DNA from: Trichostrongylus colubriformis
Taxonomy: Eukaryota > Nematoda > Chromadorea > Rhabditida > Trichostrongylidae
Assembly: GCA_963978905.1 (NCBI GenBank)
Contig: OZ022260.1
Location: 12,947,725 to 13,011,724 of the forward strand
Length of the DNA stretch: 64,000 bases
Direction of reading: 5' to 3'
Shown here: positions 9,178-20,129 of the stretch, in pieces
How positions within the stretch are numbered: the first letter of the stretch is position 1
Layout: the number at the start of each line of letters is the position of its first letter
Program-made: the position numbers and the translations under genes
The notes under the pieces: generated by a model
Told to the model about the DNA's origin: nothing
Seen by the model: only the letters and a program-made list of their open reading frames with translations
Database searches by the model: none

Positions 9178-11792
9178 TGCCTGTGAATCATGTAAGACGT
9201 CACAGCAGCATGAAGCTCTGGCTCTTCTACAGGGTTCGGAATCTCTGCACAGATCGACCTATCAACGTCGTCGGCTGTTCGGACTCTCCACGATTCCCTC
9301 ATTATTAGAAGCATATGGCAATGTGGAAGACCTCGTTTTTGAAATTCGATGACGTACACATATGCTTGCACTTCACCAAGAACGTTTCGTTTGAAAAGGT
9401 CAGCACAAAGTTCTTGTAACTTAGCATTGAATACTCGTGCTACCAAGTCTGGACGATCCGATGCTGTTTGCCCAGTGAAAAGATTTTCTTGGATCTCCTT
9501 CCATTGCGGATTACATGTCATAGTCAAGAAATACGTCGGCTTTCCGTAACGCGCCACTATTGCCATAGCGTCTTGATATGACTGTTGCATAGAGCGGGGA
9601 CTGCCCAGGTGAGATGAAGATAAAATTACTCGATTCCCCGGCGGACCGGAACTGTCTTCACCGGCGAGATAGTCCTGCAGTCCTCGATACGAATCGGCTC
9701 TTAAGGTGAGTTGATTCCGCCTCTGGAAGTTCAAACGATTTTGCTCAATCTTCACGTAGGCATCGACAGCAAATTGTTGAAAGAGCTTTCCAGCATGTAG
9801 GATAGGATTGAAACCATCGCGTATCGAAAGCAGATACGAATAGTACTCTTTTTGGGTAATACGGCCCCCATTGGTATTACTCATGGCAGGTTCCCAACCA
9901 CCTTCTCCGATTGGAAAGAGAAGTGGGTACGTGAGGGGGTCACATATTTTGTCGATGTCGCGAATAGTGAGAAGCTGTTCTCCCGGTTGGTTTCGAAGGT
10001 GTGCAGCAAAACTTCTTGTGGCGGGTACATCGTTGTCTTCTCCAACGTACACAACTGCGACTTCGTTGGCCGTCGGTAAGTCGTACTGACGACGTCTTAG
10101 TCCCCTCTCATTGCTCTCTTCGAAAACCATCCGAATATCGAGAGGGGAGCGGTTCTCGCGAGCTGCCGCTGCAAGCTCCGCTTGTTCGACTTCACCCATC
10201 ATTTTGAATGATTGCGCGTAAACATTCACGTTGGATAACAGCTCGCTAAGAAAGCGCATCAATCCTGGATCACAATCGGCGTTTCTTATATTTCCAAGAC
10301 GTTGCTGTGCAGCCATTTCTGTGTCCAAAATGTAAATTTGGCCATACTGACGTTGCTCTCCTTCACTGGGATGAAGAGGACCCATGCGATGGTAGATTTG
10401 TCCGTGTATCCTATAGCAGTAGGGGCCACGCCCTCGAGGCAGTTCTACTTGCGCTCCCATCGAAGCCATTGCTAATGCAGAGTTGAAACTCCTAATATTC
10501 TCCAGGAAATTTTTCTGAATCCGACGTTGCTCGGCTGATGATTCAGTTCTTTGGACAAAAAGGTCGCGAAGACTCTCCGGAAAATTTGAAAACATATTCA
10601 GATCCGGTATCTTGCCCAAGTCACAGCATTCTGCGAATATTCCTGGATGGTTTGACTTCACTTCGCAAAGGAAGTGTTGGGCTCCGCAATGTACACATGT
10701 CTGATTCAGCTCTCCTAAGTAGTGTACCTCGGTCACCCTAGTACACAATGCTACTCCAGTAGACTCCACAAACTCTGCACGTCGCTGGCGATTACGTGCG
10801 GCGTTAGCTTCCAACCTCGAGGATCGTTCCCTATCGCTTTCGTTGTTGCGGTTTTGTTGATGTCGGTGAGCATCTACATGAAGCCGAGCACTTCTTTCCT
10901 CAATACTTTCCAAACTACGTCTTACACGCTGACGCTCAGCGTTTTCCGTACGCCGGACAGAGGCTTCTTCGATACTCTCGGCTTCACGTCTACGGCGCTG
11001 TCGCTGGGCATTTTCTGCAGAGCGAATAGTGTACTCTTCTAAACTCTCTAACTCACGTCTCCGGCGCTGTCGCTGGACATTTTCGGTGGATCGAACGGTG
11101 TACTCTTCGAAACTTTCTAACTCACGTCTCCGGCGCTGTCGCTGGGCATTTTCGGTGGATCGAACAGTGTACTCTTCAAAACTCTCCAACTCACGTCTCC
11201 GGCGTTGTCGCTGGGCATTTTCGGTGGATCGAACAGTGTACTCTTCAAAACTCTCTAACTCACGTCTCCGGCGTTGTCGCTGGGCATTTTCAGCAGATCT
11301 AACCGTGTACTGTTCAAAACTTTCCAAGTCACGTCTCTGGCGCTGACGCTGGGCATTCTCTGTAGATCGAATAGAATACTCTTCGAAGCTCTCCAGCGCA
11401 CGTCTTCGGCGCTGACGCTGAGCGTTTTCTGCGTTACGTACGGAGCGCTCATCAGCGCTCTCGAGAGCGCGTCTACGACGCTGACGTTGGGTTTCTTCTG
11501 CTTGTCTAAAAGCCCTTTCTTCGACGCTTTCCGCTGCCCTCCTACGTCGCTGACGTTCAGCATCTTCCTCTCGTCGAGATGAGCTGTCCTGAGAACTACC
11601 CATCCTCACTGGAACATCTTCAGTTAGACGCCTTCGTCGATGACGGAGAGAATCAGCTTCCAAACGGGACACTCTTTCTTCCTCATTTTCACGCAGTCGT
11701 CGGCTACGCTGACGTGCGGCGTCATCAGTATGTATCCTAGGTCGTCCCCTTGATCTTGGCAATTCCATTTCAAAGAGGTGTTCGCGATTCAA
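9102..11792 (-). CDS. Helitron replicase N-terminal and Rep part, 896 codons
   Basis: This is the long open frame of the Helitron. Residues 1-75 are Arg/Glu-rich. Residues of about 78-345 are some eleven copies of a 23-residue repeat (core QRQRRRRELESFEEYTVRS) with strong coiled-coil or basic DNA-binding character. A small Cys cluster (CVHCGAQHFLC) follows near residue 370, as in other Helitron N-termini. The Helitron_like_N region includes DIDKICDPLTYPLLFP and YFLTMTCNPQWKE. The catalytic HUH motif appears as GLPHCHM (His near residues 824 and 826), inside the family-typical context EFQKRGLP. The frame then shifts: the last 13 or so residues are out of frame, and the Rep Tyr region is encoded in the next frame (8185-9177). 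The start Met is the first in the frame and lies just before ELPRSRGRPR, which resembles an AT-hook. Confidence 0.85.
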   Translation of the reverse strand: MNREHLFEMELPRSRGRPRIHTDDAARQRSRRLRENEEERVSRLEADSLRHRRRRLTEDVPVRMGSSQDSSSRREEDAERQRRRRAAESVEERAFRQAEETQRQRRRRALESADERSVRNAENAQRQRRRRALESFEEYSIRSTENAQRQRQRRDLESFEQYTVRSAENAQRQRRRRELESFEEYTVRSTENAQRQRRRRELESFEEYTVRSTENAQRQRRRRELESFEEYTVRSTENVQRQRRRRELESLEEYTIRSAENAQRQRRRREAESIEEASVRRTENAERQRVRRSLESIEERSARLHVDAHRHQQNRNNESDRERSSRLEANAARNRQRRAEFVESTGVALCTRVTEVHYLGELNQTCVHCGAQHFLCEVKSNHPGIFAECCDLGKIPDLNMFSNFPESLRDLFVQRTESSAEQRRIQKNFLENIRSFNSALAMASMGAQVELPRGRGPYCYRIHGQIYHRMGPLHPSEGEQRQYGQIYILDTEMAAQQRLGNIRNADCDPGLMRFLSELLSNVNVYAQSFKMMGEVEQAELAAAARENRSPLDIRMVFEESNERGLRRRQYDLPTANEVAVVYVGEDNDVPATRSFAAHLRNQPGEQLLTIRDIDKICDPLTYPLLFPIGEGGWEPAMSNTNGGRITQKEYYSYLLSIRDGFNPILHAGKLFQQFAVDAYVKIEQNRLNFQRRNQLTLRADSYRGLQDYLAGEDSSGPPGNRVILSSSHLGSPRSMQQSYQDAMAIVARYGKPTYFLTMTCNPQWKEIQENLFTGQTASDRPDLVARVFNAKLQELCADLFKRNVLGEVQAYVYVIEFQKRGLPHCHMLLIMRESWRVRTADDVDRSICAEIPNPVEEPELHAAVTSYMIHRQCGRMDSPCMQNVFRSNYGKGPQWM
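10840..11570 (-). repeat. Coding minisatellite, 69-bp unit, about eleven copies
   Basis: The DNA repeats every 69 bp (for example the block gcgctgtcgctgggcatttt recurs). Each unit encodes 23 residues. The middle three copies are almost identical; the outer copies are more diverged, which is typical of expansion from the centre. The period is a multiple of three, so length changes preserve the frame. Confidence 0.93.
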
Positions 11793-11799
11793 ATATAGT

Positions 11800-12655
11800 C
11801 AAATCGACCAACTCTTGAAGCTGCAATAAAAACTCGAAGTCTATTATTATTTTCTGGGCGTTCGCCCTGTAGAAGATAGCAGGGATTTGTAAGAATTTAT
11901 ATAGAATTTCGCAAGTTCCTCATAATTTTTACATGCGCTTAGGAAGTGCTGTGGATTGCCGACACACATTACAAATTCGCTGAGGGGAAAGGGATACTGA
12001 ACAAAACATTGCAAGCTGTCGAACACCATGCTGCGGTAAAGACGATACACGCAGCTTTAGAAAGAATAGCGTGACTGTATTGGCCAACGAATATCCGTAA
12101 ACCTACGGTGCGGAAAAGGCTAACACCATTTACGTTTACAGCAAACGTTGTAATTGTGGATGAATTTTTCCTTCCAGGCTTAGATAAAAATAGCTAACGG
12201 CCACCGCGCTTCCGAGTATAATAGAGGAAGCACAAATTATCAGCCTTTGTATTGCCAAGTATTGAAAAAAGCACAGAATATGCCGCGAATACCTGTTATT
12301 CTGAACACCGCTTAGTACAAACGGTCGTAATCGAGCTTGTTGCTACAGCAATGAGAGGAGCATGTCGAAAAGTTGAACATCTAAGCACCTCGGAGGGAGC
12401 TTCTCCCCTTCCTGGGTTTGGGTGAAACAGCGTTCATAGTGAAATGGCCCCTTTTTGCGATAGTACCTCGAGCATTTCTTATGAGGTAGTGGGCGGTTCA
12501 GTTCTATCTTTCCAAAGTGAAACCCGAACACTTACCTGATAACGGGTAGAAGAACCCGCGGTCAGGCTTCACAATGAATGAGAAACACTGCTTCCCTATA
12601 TCACCCTCAAGATAATTTGTTATACAAACAACATGTCAAGTGACATTTGCCTTCA
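11800..12655. other. Region upstream of the Helitron, no gene recognised
   Basis: Mostly AT-rich non-coding sequence. The stretch 12330-12480 (gcaatgagaggagcat, then cctgggtttgggtgaaacag) resembles parts of 36170-36260 and 49500-49590, so an old repeat remnant is present. No splice-supported coding exon seen. Confidence 0.4.
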
Positions 12656-13188
12656 GTTATCCATGAAATGAGCTATAGCGCAGTACTGCGCGAATAGCAC
12701 GATAATAATGAACAACTGACATCGAAGAAGTCCATATCGCATGACTCAACATTATGATAAACGTAGTACTGAGAACTTGCTCAACCGGCCTCCCCACAAA
12801 AGCCTGTCACTATCTGGAATTTCAAGTAGTTTAACAGTTGTAGGGTTTGCATTCAATTCACTGGATAACGAAACACGCTCAGTCGCCGAATGTTTACTGC
12901 TTAAGCCTACTGTTTATCAATTTATTTACCGCTACATATCGGTTTCCCAAAGAGGACCACCCTTTTTCGGAGGTTCTTATGATTTAGCGGTCGATACCTT
13001 TATTACAATGATATTGACTATCAGTGATTTCAGATATTGGTGATTTTGTGTTGGATTGCTCCGATTGGGAGCTAGTTATTCATTTAGCAGGCATCTAATT
13101 TTTGCAAGTTGATGGTAGATCCGTATGCCACTCATCGACGCTTATCTTTTTTGCAGGCATGCACCACAATTCGATTTCAGATATCTTA

Positions 13189-13472
13189 GCGGTCAATACT
13201 AAGTATAGTTATTGGAAGCGCAGAGGAAATGATTCACTTGTTACTACCGCATATATGGATGGTATCCTGAACATGAAATGAAGAACGCAGTATCAAAAGA
13301 CGCGCTCATTATTTGAACCCTAGGCAATTTAGCGGTCGATACATCCGCAACTAATATCGGAGAGGAAATGATTTACTTGCTTTAGTGCCGCATATATAGA
13401 ACGTATCTTGATCATGAAAAGTAGAAGGTAGTATCAAAAGACGCGCATCATTATTTGAACCCTAGGCAGTTT
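13189..13472 (+). repeat. Direct duplication of about 142 bp
   Basis: Two neighbouring units start at agcggtca/gatac (13189 and 13331) and each ends ttatttgaaccctaggca.ttt. They share agaggaaatgatt.acttg and gtatcaaaagacgcgc. A related single unit occurs in the copy at about 23110-23260. Confidence 0.75.
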
Positions 13473-13739
13473 AGCGGTCGATACATCGGCAACTGATATC
13501 GGAACATAATCAGAATATGTTCACCCAATGACACTGTTCATTAAACGCTTTCATTGTAGCGGTGGTGAAGTAGTAACAGTGGTGTGCTGGATTTTACCCA
13601 AACCACTTCCTAACGGCTCTTATCAGCGCTAAACAGTCGTTATCAAACTCAATTCGTCACCATTAAGGTCCCCTTACCACCTCCTACAATAACTATGGTT
13701 TGGACACTTCTTTATCTGATGAGAGAGGAAACGGATTTC

Positions 13740-15300
13740 GCGAAATTCGCCTTTTGACGCTCCTTATCGAATCTTATCAGCCGTATCAATGCGGGTCACC
13801 CACCATTGATGTCCCCGTCCCACCCCGCACAACACCTATGAATTTCAGCGCCCTTGGATCAACGCGTACGGTGAAATGGATTTGGCGACTCTAGTCTTTT
13901 CACATTCCTTATCCAATCTTATCAGCCGTTATCAATGCGGGTCACCCACCATTGATGTCCCCGTCCCACCCCGCACAACACCTATGAATTTCAGCGCCCT
14001 TGGATCAACGCGTACGGTGAAATGGATTTGGCGACTCTAGTCCTTTCACATTCCTTATCCATCTTATCAGCCGTTATCAATGCGGGTCACCCACCATTGA
14101 TTTCCCCGTCCCACCCCGCACAACACCTATGAATTTCAGCGCCCTTGGATCAACGCGTACGGTGAAATGGATTTGGCGACTCTAGTCTTTTCACATTCCT
14201 TATCCAATCTTATCAGCCGTTATCAATGCGGGTCACCCACCATTGATGTCCCCGTCCCACCCCGCACAACACCTACGAATTTCAGCGCCCTTGGATCAAC
14301 GCGTACGGTGAAATGGATTTGGCGACTCTAGTCCTTTCACATTCCTTATCCATCTTATCAGCCGTTATCAATGCGGGTCACCCACCATTGATTTCCCGTC
14401 CCACCCCGCACAACACCTATGAATGTCAGCGCCCTTGGATCAACGCGGACTGTGAAATGGATTTGGCGACTCTAGTCTTTTCACATTCCTTATCGAATCT
14501 TATCAGCCGTTATCAATGCGGGTCACCCACCATTAATGTCCCCGTCCCACCCCGCACAACACCTGTGAGTATGAACGCTCCGGCACCAATGCAAAAAGAG
14601 AGACGGATTCGACGACTCAAGCCTTTTTGAGCTCCTTATCGAATCTTATCAACCATTATCAGTGTGGATCACCCACCATCAAAGTCCCCGTCCCACTCCG
14701 CAAAACACCTGTGAGTATGAACGCTCCGGGACCAATGCGAAGAGCGAAGCGGATTCGACGACTCTGGCCGTTTTACGCTCATTATCGAATCTTATCAACC
14801 GTTATCAGTGTGGATCACCCACCATCAAAGTCCCCGTCCCACTCCGCAAAACACCTGTGAGTATGAACGCTCCGGGACCAATGCGAAGAGCGAAGCGGAT
14901 TCGACGACTCTGGCCGTTTTACGCTCATTATCGAATCTTATCAACCGTTATCAGTGTGGATCACCCACCATCAAAGTCCCCGTCCCACTCCGCAAAACAC
15001 CTGTGAGTGATAACGCCCTCAGATCAATGCGAAAAGCTAAACGAATTCGACGACTCAAGCCTTTTTGAGCTCCTTATCGAATCTTATCAACCATTATCAA
15101 GCTGGATCACCCACAGTCAATGTCCCCGTCCCACTCCGCAAGAGACTTGTGAGTATGAGCGCTCTAGGACCAATGCGAAAAGCGAAACGGATTCGACGAC
15201 TCTAGTCTTTTTACGCTCCTTATCGAATCTTATCAACCGTTATCAATGCGGGTCACCCACCATTAATGTCCCCGGCTCACCCTACTTAACATCTGTGAGT
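13740..15300 (+). repeat. Satellite array, 145-146 bp unit, about ten copies
   Basis: The motif gggtcacccaccattga starts at 13793, 13939 and 14084 and continues through the array. A second subtype (gtggatcacccaccatcaaag) occurs at 14662, 14808 and 14954, spaced exactly 146 bp. Two subtypes alternate in blocks, showing local homogenisation. Long plus-strand ORFs over the array arise because the unit lacks stops; the unit length is not a multiple of three, so these are not genes. Confidence 0.93.
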
Positions 15301-15554
15301 GTCAGTGCTCTTGGATCAACGCGAAAGGCGAAATGGATTTGGTGACATTTGCCTTCCGAGGCTCCTTATCAGCCCTTATCAGTTGCTATCACTTCCGGTC
15401 CACCACCGCTGAGGTTCCCTTGGCACCCCCTATATCACTTGTAAAATTCAGCTTCCCAGCTTTGCTGCAACGCGAGATATGAATTTCGTGACGGACGGAC
15501 AAACACACACACACACACACAGACATACTAAGCGAATTATATATAGTAGGATTT

Positions 15555-15770
15555 CGTTGCTCGTGGTTTAGCTACCGCGAACTACGAATGATTAGCAGTT
15601 CTTCTGCTCACCATGCTGATGTGACTTCATGGTAACTAAACTTGTATTTTATTCACTCTCATTTAGTAAGTAGGTCTGCCAGACCGGTGTCACTCGTTTG
15701 AAAAAAAAATTTACCCTCATAACAGTCTGTCTCGGCTATTCTACAAGTGTCCTAGATACTAAATGGTAAG
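15555..15770 (+). repeat. Repeat fragment shared with about 36785-37030
   Basis: The segment gctcgtggtttagctaccgcgaactacgaat, then cttctgctcaccatgctgatgtgacttcatggtaa, parallels 36790-36880 with modest divergence, as does ctgtctcggctattctac. It directly abuts the end of the composite repeat. No coding content. Confidence 0.6.
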
Positions 15771-15916
15771 GAGCGTGGGAATAATGGAAATTCTCATTTT
15801 GAATGGACGGGCCAAAGTCGGCACCTGAACTCACTTCACGCCCTAAACGCTCATTCTCGGAAGCCACGCTTGCGCTTCTATACAAGACCACTGCGGCGCC
15901 GTGGATGTTCAGCTTA

Positions 15917-16384
15917 AAGGCAAACCACGCGATAATCAGATAAGTAGCTTACTTTCCTGTAGCAAGTAGGTCCTTAGATAAGTGTTCAGGCTGCACTGCG
16001 GCTTCATAGTGCGTCCTCGCGGCGATTGGCGCGCTCTACCGCAACCGAGCCGCGCCCACAGAACCGAAGCACAGCGGGCCTTAGGCTAACAAGTTTTTAA
16101 CGTGGCTCTTAGATCGAGAAAAAAACTTGGGATAAGACAAGATAAGGCAGCGATTTCAATAGTGAAGGCAGCTTTGACAGGGAAAAACAGCATTTTGCGC
16201 GATATCAGCGAGCAAAAAACTCACCCCCAATCTTCAATATTAGTGCGAGGGCTGAGGACAGGGAGTTTTATTTTTGGTGGTTTTTAGGAGGTTTGACTCA
16301 TTCTTTCTTCACTGGTGGGTAATCCAGGGCCTCTACTCCTGTAATACGCGCGATAACTCTCACAGTTTATCGCGACGTGTGCCT
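15917..16384. mobile_element. MITE with aggcacaccacgcgataa terminal repeats, copy 1
   Basis: The left end aggcaaaccacgcgataatc and right end gtttatcgcgacgtgtgcct are inverted repeats. The interior is shared with 50444-50818, including ttgcgcgatatcagcgag and ggcctctactcctgtaatacgcgcgataactctcac. It is about 468 bp with no transposase. The small plus-strand ORF inside it is not a gene. Confidence 0.8.
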
Positions 16385-17780
16385 CTGAGAAACCTTCTTC
16401 AAGTGGGTGGTTCGGCATTGCATAGTCCGAACTGAGTGGAAAAATTGCGTGAATGAGATCACCGCACTTGTCATGAGTGACGATAGAGTTCTGCAGCCAC
16501 CTTTTCGGTCGACGTTATTCAACAGAGGAGAGAACAAGCAGGGCGTTCATAGAAAACATGAAAGGCCAGAAATGTTGCGAATGGCAAGTTTGCAAACGGT
16601 AGAATGGTTTCCTATCACACATCAGAGCCATTTGACTGTGCCCTGCACCTAATTATAGGCATTACGTGCTCGCAGTACCTTGCAGTCTGCTTTGCTAATT
16701 TTTCACTCGACGATGCGCTCAATAATACATCTTCAGGAATGGCACTTCGGCACCTTTTTTGTCGATATTATGAAAGTGTAATCTTGACACTTGGGTTCAA
16801 AAAAAAATTTATCGATTGCTTTCCTCTCCAAAAACTGAGGAACCCTGCTTGTCGGCCACACTAGCACATATTCACGGATTTGCAGAATTTGTTCACATCT
16901 GTGCCAAACTGAAAGTGTGCAAATCAGTTCAAACTAGTAAAAGAATGAAAGATTCATTTTTTCATGAGGTGAGAACGGTTTTCTCTTCTTTTTTATTACA
17001 AGCCTAAAAAACATTCCAAGATAGTCGTTGTGGGTTTTTCCCCTACGGAATGGATGCTGTTGGAGGTCACGCAAATAAAGAATGAACAAAGAAAGCCTTC
17101 GAAAATACTAAAACCATCCGTGTACTTTTGGTCTCGAAGACCTTACAGCCTGGATGAAAGATGATGTTTCCACGAATTTCAATATCGACGTCATCGCGCA
17201 AGATTCAGCGACATCACCTACCTCCCCTGTTTGTCTCACTTCCACCACTTCGTCGCTTTATGTGACTTTATCACAGCTAGAAAAAGGCCCTTCTGCCACG
17301 TAATTGCCAGCACTGCTCCGATGACGGAACCGCTGAATGTGTGCGGCGCTCTGCTAGACGTTGGTCACCATCTATCTATAGGCTTCTATAGGCTCTATAT
17401 CTAGGTCACCATCTTTGAGCGTCCTTATGCCTCACCTTTCTGCAGCGGTAGAGGAACACTATCTATAGTCGGAACGCTCGAAGCTCCATGGGTTGTGCCT
17501 CTCAGTAACTGTAGGGTCTAACAAATCTCTCAACTTCTTCTCCAATCCTTTAATAATGTCACTACAGTTGATTTCAGCGAATAGATTTCAGGAAGGAGTG
17601 TTCTCCAGAATTGACGATTCAGGCGAGTAGTAGACGATTAGATGAAGAAATACGAGCAGAGGGCAGTGACACAGAGACGAACAGTTTCCGACGCTCTGTG
17701 TGAGCCCTTTGCACAAAAGAAAACACTTGGTCAACGTCCCGCGAATCGTACTACTCAGAGTGGTTCGGAAGCTAGCGTGG
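16385..17780. other. Intergenic, nothing confidently recognised
   Basis: Several short plus-strand ORFs (60-86 codons) overlap each other without homologous domains or consistent splice sites. A small imperfect direct repeat (gtcaccatctatctataggcttc, then ctatatctaggtcaccatct) lies near 17365-17410. Confidence 0.4.
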
Positions 17781-17999
17781 GCGCTATGGGCTCACAAAGA
17801 GTATGTCAGGAAGGGACCTTGTTACAGAACTAACAATAAAGATTAGACGGTGACGGGACCGCTGAAATTCTTCACCCTTTCCGTTCTTGTAGGTACTCTC
17901 ACTCATAAACTGACCTGTGCATGAGAGAAGTTCGTACGTAACTGAAATGTGAGCGTGCAAACATGTGCCCCCCACCCCAAATTCGAAAAGGGCTGGCTT

Positions 18000-19630
18000 T
18001 CAGTCATAACTAACCTTTAGTTCGACAATATTCTTGTCCCAGTTTTCACACAATTTCTCAACACATGGGTACATGGGCTTCATATGGACATTATCACCAC
18101 AGTGCCACAGTTTCCAAAACTATAAAAGGAGCTGTTCTCTATGTCACGATGAATAATTTCTTTCAAGAAAAACTCCTGGAAAAGGCGAAATTCTGGTGTA
18201 CACTGGGACAAAAAGTGCTGAACATATTAAAATAGGGCAGCAGGATTCTAATCAGCATGAAGACCGTTAGGATATGAACAATGGAAAATCACTTCAGATT
18301 GGGTTCCCGCCGGAATCTGCTATGCATTGTTATGAATAAGTCTGCGATGCTGAGGCTGCGCTCATGGGTCGACAGCAGACGTCGTTATCTTGTGAATTTG
18401 CGTTTACGCATTTTCGCGGCATTCTGTGGCGTTGTGATTCTGCAATGATGGATCTGCGCGTGCGCTGTCGAAAAACCGCAGAATGGCAAAATCGCGAAGT
18501 CTCAGTTCGGTCATAGCTTGCGCGAATCAAAAAGTGGAAGAATAGAAGAAATCGCGCTGAAGATCAATGTGAATGGGGTGCGTATCCTGTCAAAACCGCC
18601 AGGTCACGCAAGAAGGCCGCGGCAGCACCGTTCAGCACGGGCCAACTTTAGAAGAAATCAGCAGAAGCAGTAGACGCGTGCGGCAATGCGATTCGCGTCG
18701 TGCCATGACCTAGTGAATATTCATGACGCGCAACCTTCTAGAAGGGTCAGAAGAGGATTTCTGGAATAATCAGAGGTCATCCAATCATTTTGAGGGTTGA
18801 GTGATTAAGGTTGGATTTGGGTTTTATGCTTTAGTGGGTTCTACTACTCTCCTTGTACGCGCAATAGGCGGAGTAATTCGAGCATTTTGTATCCAGTGGT
18901 TTCCGTGGCAGGAGCACTTTTCTGTCGAGGTAGCGTGGAGGGTTGGGGCGTGTTTTGAATTTCTTTAACAGTTGTTTACATCCATGCATCACCAAGGAGG
19001 TTTATACTCGTGGTCTTATCAAAAAAGGTCTTCAGTCGGTTGACGACCTCTTTGAGTGAGATGGCTCAAGTACAGGCACAAACAGTCTCAGATGCGTCGT
19101 CCTGGAAGGTACTTATTTTCCAAAATTTTTCTCCGTGTTAGGCCTGCGTGGAATGTGAATCACTGTGAGAGACTCGGAGCGCTTTATCGCCGTTTGAATT
19201 TAAACGTCGACCAGCTTTCTACACTTCGATTGAGGCGTAGGATAGGTATGGTGCCCCTAGTTCGCAGGCTTCTGCCACACCTTACAATGCGAATTCCTGT
19301 CTTAACGATTCTGCGCGTTCGAGTCTGGTCTCAGACCAAAGCTTTTTCCCATAATCAGCGCCCTTGTAACATCTGTCCTAACGATATAACCTCTTTCCGT
19401 TGACTTTGGACTCCGCAGTGGCGCTGAATATGAACGCTGTCTGAAACATCTCACACGTAGTTTTTAGACCTTACCTTCTCCCTCTTTTCCAAGACTGTCC
19501 TATTATTATGCCATTCTTCGAATAGGCCATGACAATACGTACATCTGCTCTTGCTCCAACAGTCGATCACAACGCACAAAGCTGTCGAGAGCAGCGCAGA
19601 AAAGAACGCGAAGAGAACCGCCTTGTTCAT
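18000..19630 (-). CDS. Secreted Cys-rich protein, two-exon model with a frame break
   Basis: Exon 1 (19475-19630) starts with a clear signal peptide (MNKAVLFAFFSALLSTALC). It continues with a Cys cluster (CWSKSRCTYC) and then GLFEEWHNNRT, and ends in phase 0 at a good donor (gag|gtaagg). After a 1.27 kb intron, exon 2 (18015-18202) begins at tttttgtcccag with a phase-0 Cys codon and reads CTPEFRLFQEFF; later it reads FWKLWHCGDNVHMKP and YPCVEKLCENWDK. These two halves are in frames one base apart, meeting at a TTTT run near 18116-18119. A single missing T would explain this, so it is either an assembly error or a disabling mutation. The alternative is that a short exon starts at the ttttatag just before the T-run. 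After CVEKLCENWDKNIVELK the frame can stop at once (tga at 18000-18002) or splice at gttagt to tiny exons near 17915-17941 and 17784-17861. No family recognised. Confidence 0.55.
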
Positions 19631-20044
19631 AGTCGTTGTTCGTTTCAGACAACCTGAAACTTGAGGAGGTGAGGATTTGCCTGACACAGTGTGTGACTGC
19701 TCAGGATTGACAAATCAGGCAAACAGGAGAAGGAAAATGGGTATTGGATAGGTAAACAGTGGAAAATGATTAGAGCTTCAGTAGTGGTCAAAAATATGCG
19801 CGGTTTAGGTTTTTGACAATACCGGTCGACTACTATATATGCTATTCCGATAAAACTTTGTGTTTCAGCTAAGAAGGGAAGGATGGTGAGTCGAAGTGGC
19901 CTTTTGAAATGATGTTCATGGCACTGTTAGACCTTGCGATGCTCTTTACCAATCTGCGTTCGTTTCCTAAGAAATGGGCCAAGTTTCAATGTTTTATAAC
20001 ATGCACTTCCACTCCTTTTATCGACTTTATATTACGTTACAACA

Positions 20045-20120
20045 GATATGATAATCCAGAGCCGAGTGATGGGAATCACTCGGCTCTGGATTATCATATC
20101 CGAGTGATTCCCATCACTCG
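20045..20120. repeat. Perfect 26-bp inverted repeat plus a second overlapping hairpin
   Basis: The left arm (20045-20070) and right arm (20075-20100) are perfect reverse complements around a ggga loop. Immediately after, cgagtgat-tccc-atcactcg (20101-20120) forms another hairpin from the same core sequence. The core gagccgagtgat therefore occurs in alternating orientation three times within about 90 bp. Confidence 0.92.
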
Positions 20121-20129
20121 GCTCTGAAT

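Larger units (their letters stand above)
8185..11792 (-). mobile_element. Helitron, 3'-truncated (lacks helicase)
   Basis: The element reads on the minus strand as two overlapping frames (9102-11792, then 8185-9177). Together they cover the Helitron N-terminal and Rep (HUH endonuclease) domains. Homology stops after the residues DLW, the point where the second Helitron of this window (30608-34016) continues into its PIF1-type helicase. The helicase is therefore missing here. I cannot fix the outer ends because no convincing 5' TC or 3' hairpin-CTRR terminus is seen. Rolling-circle Helitrons need both Rep and helicase activity, so this copy is probably non-autonomous. Confidence 0.85.
12660..15545 (+). 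repeat. Composite satellite-bearing repeat, copy 1
   Basis: Order of parts: a start region with gctatagcgcagtactgcgcg; several agcggtcgata.. blocks; a segment ggaacataatcagaatatgttcaccca; a run of 145-146 bp satellite units (13740-15300); a closing block ctatcacttccggtccaccaccgctgagg; then gcaacgcgagatatgaatttcgtgac, a CA microsatellite and the terminal agcgaattatatatagtagga. The same order of parts, with fewer satellite units, is found at 22717-23975 and 37700-38925, and inverted around 25180-30500. No encoded protein is evident, so it appears non-autonomous. Confidence 0.8.

Noticed and set aside
14313..15345. Long overlapping plus-strand ORFs of 77-114 codons with repeated ITHHQSP / GSPTIKVP segments
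   Set aside because: They lie on the 146-bp satellite. The period is not a multiple of three, so the same DNA is read in rotating frames; the ORFs exist because the unit lacks stops.
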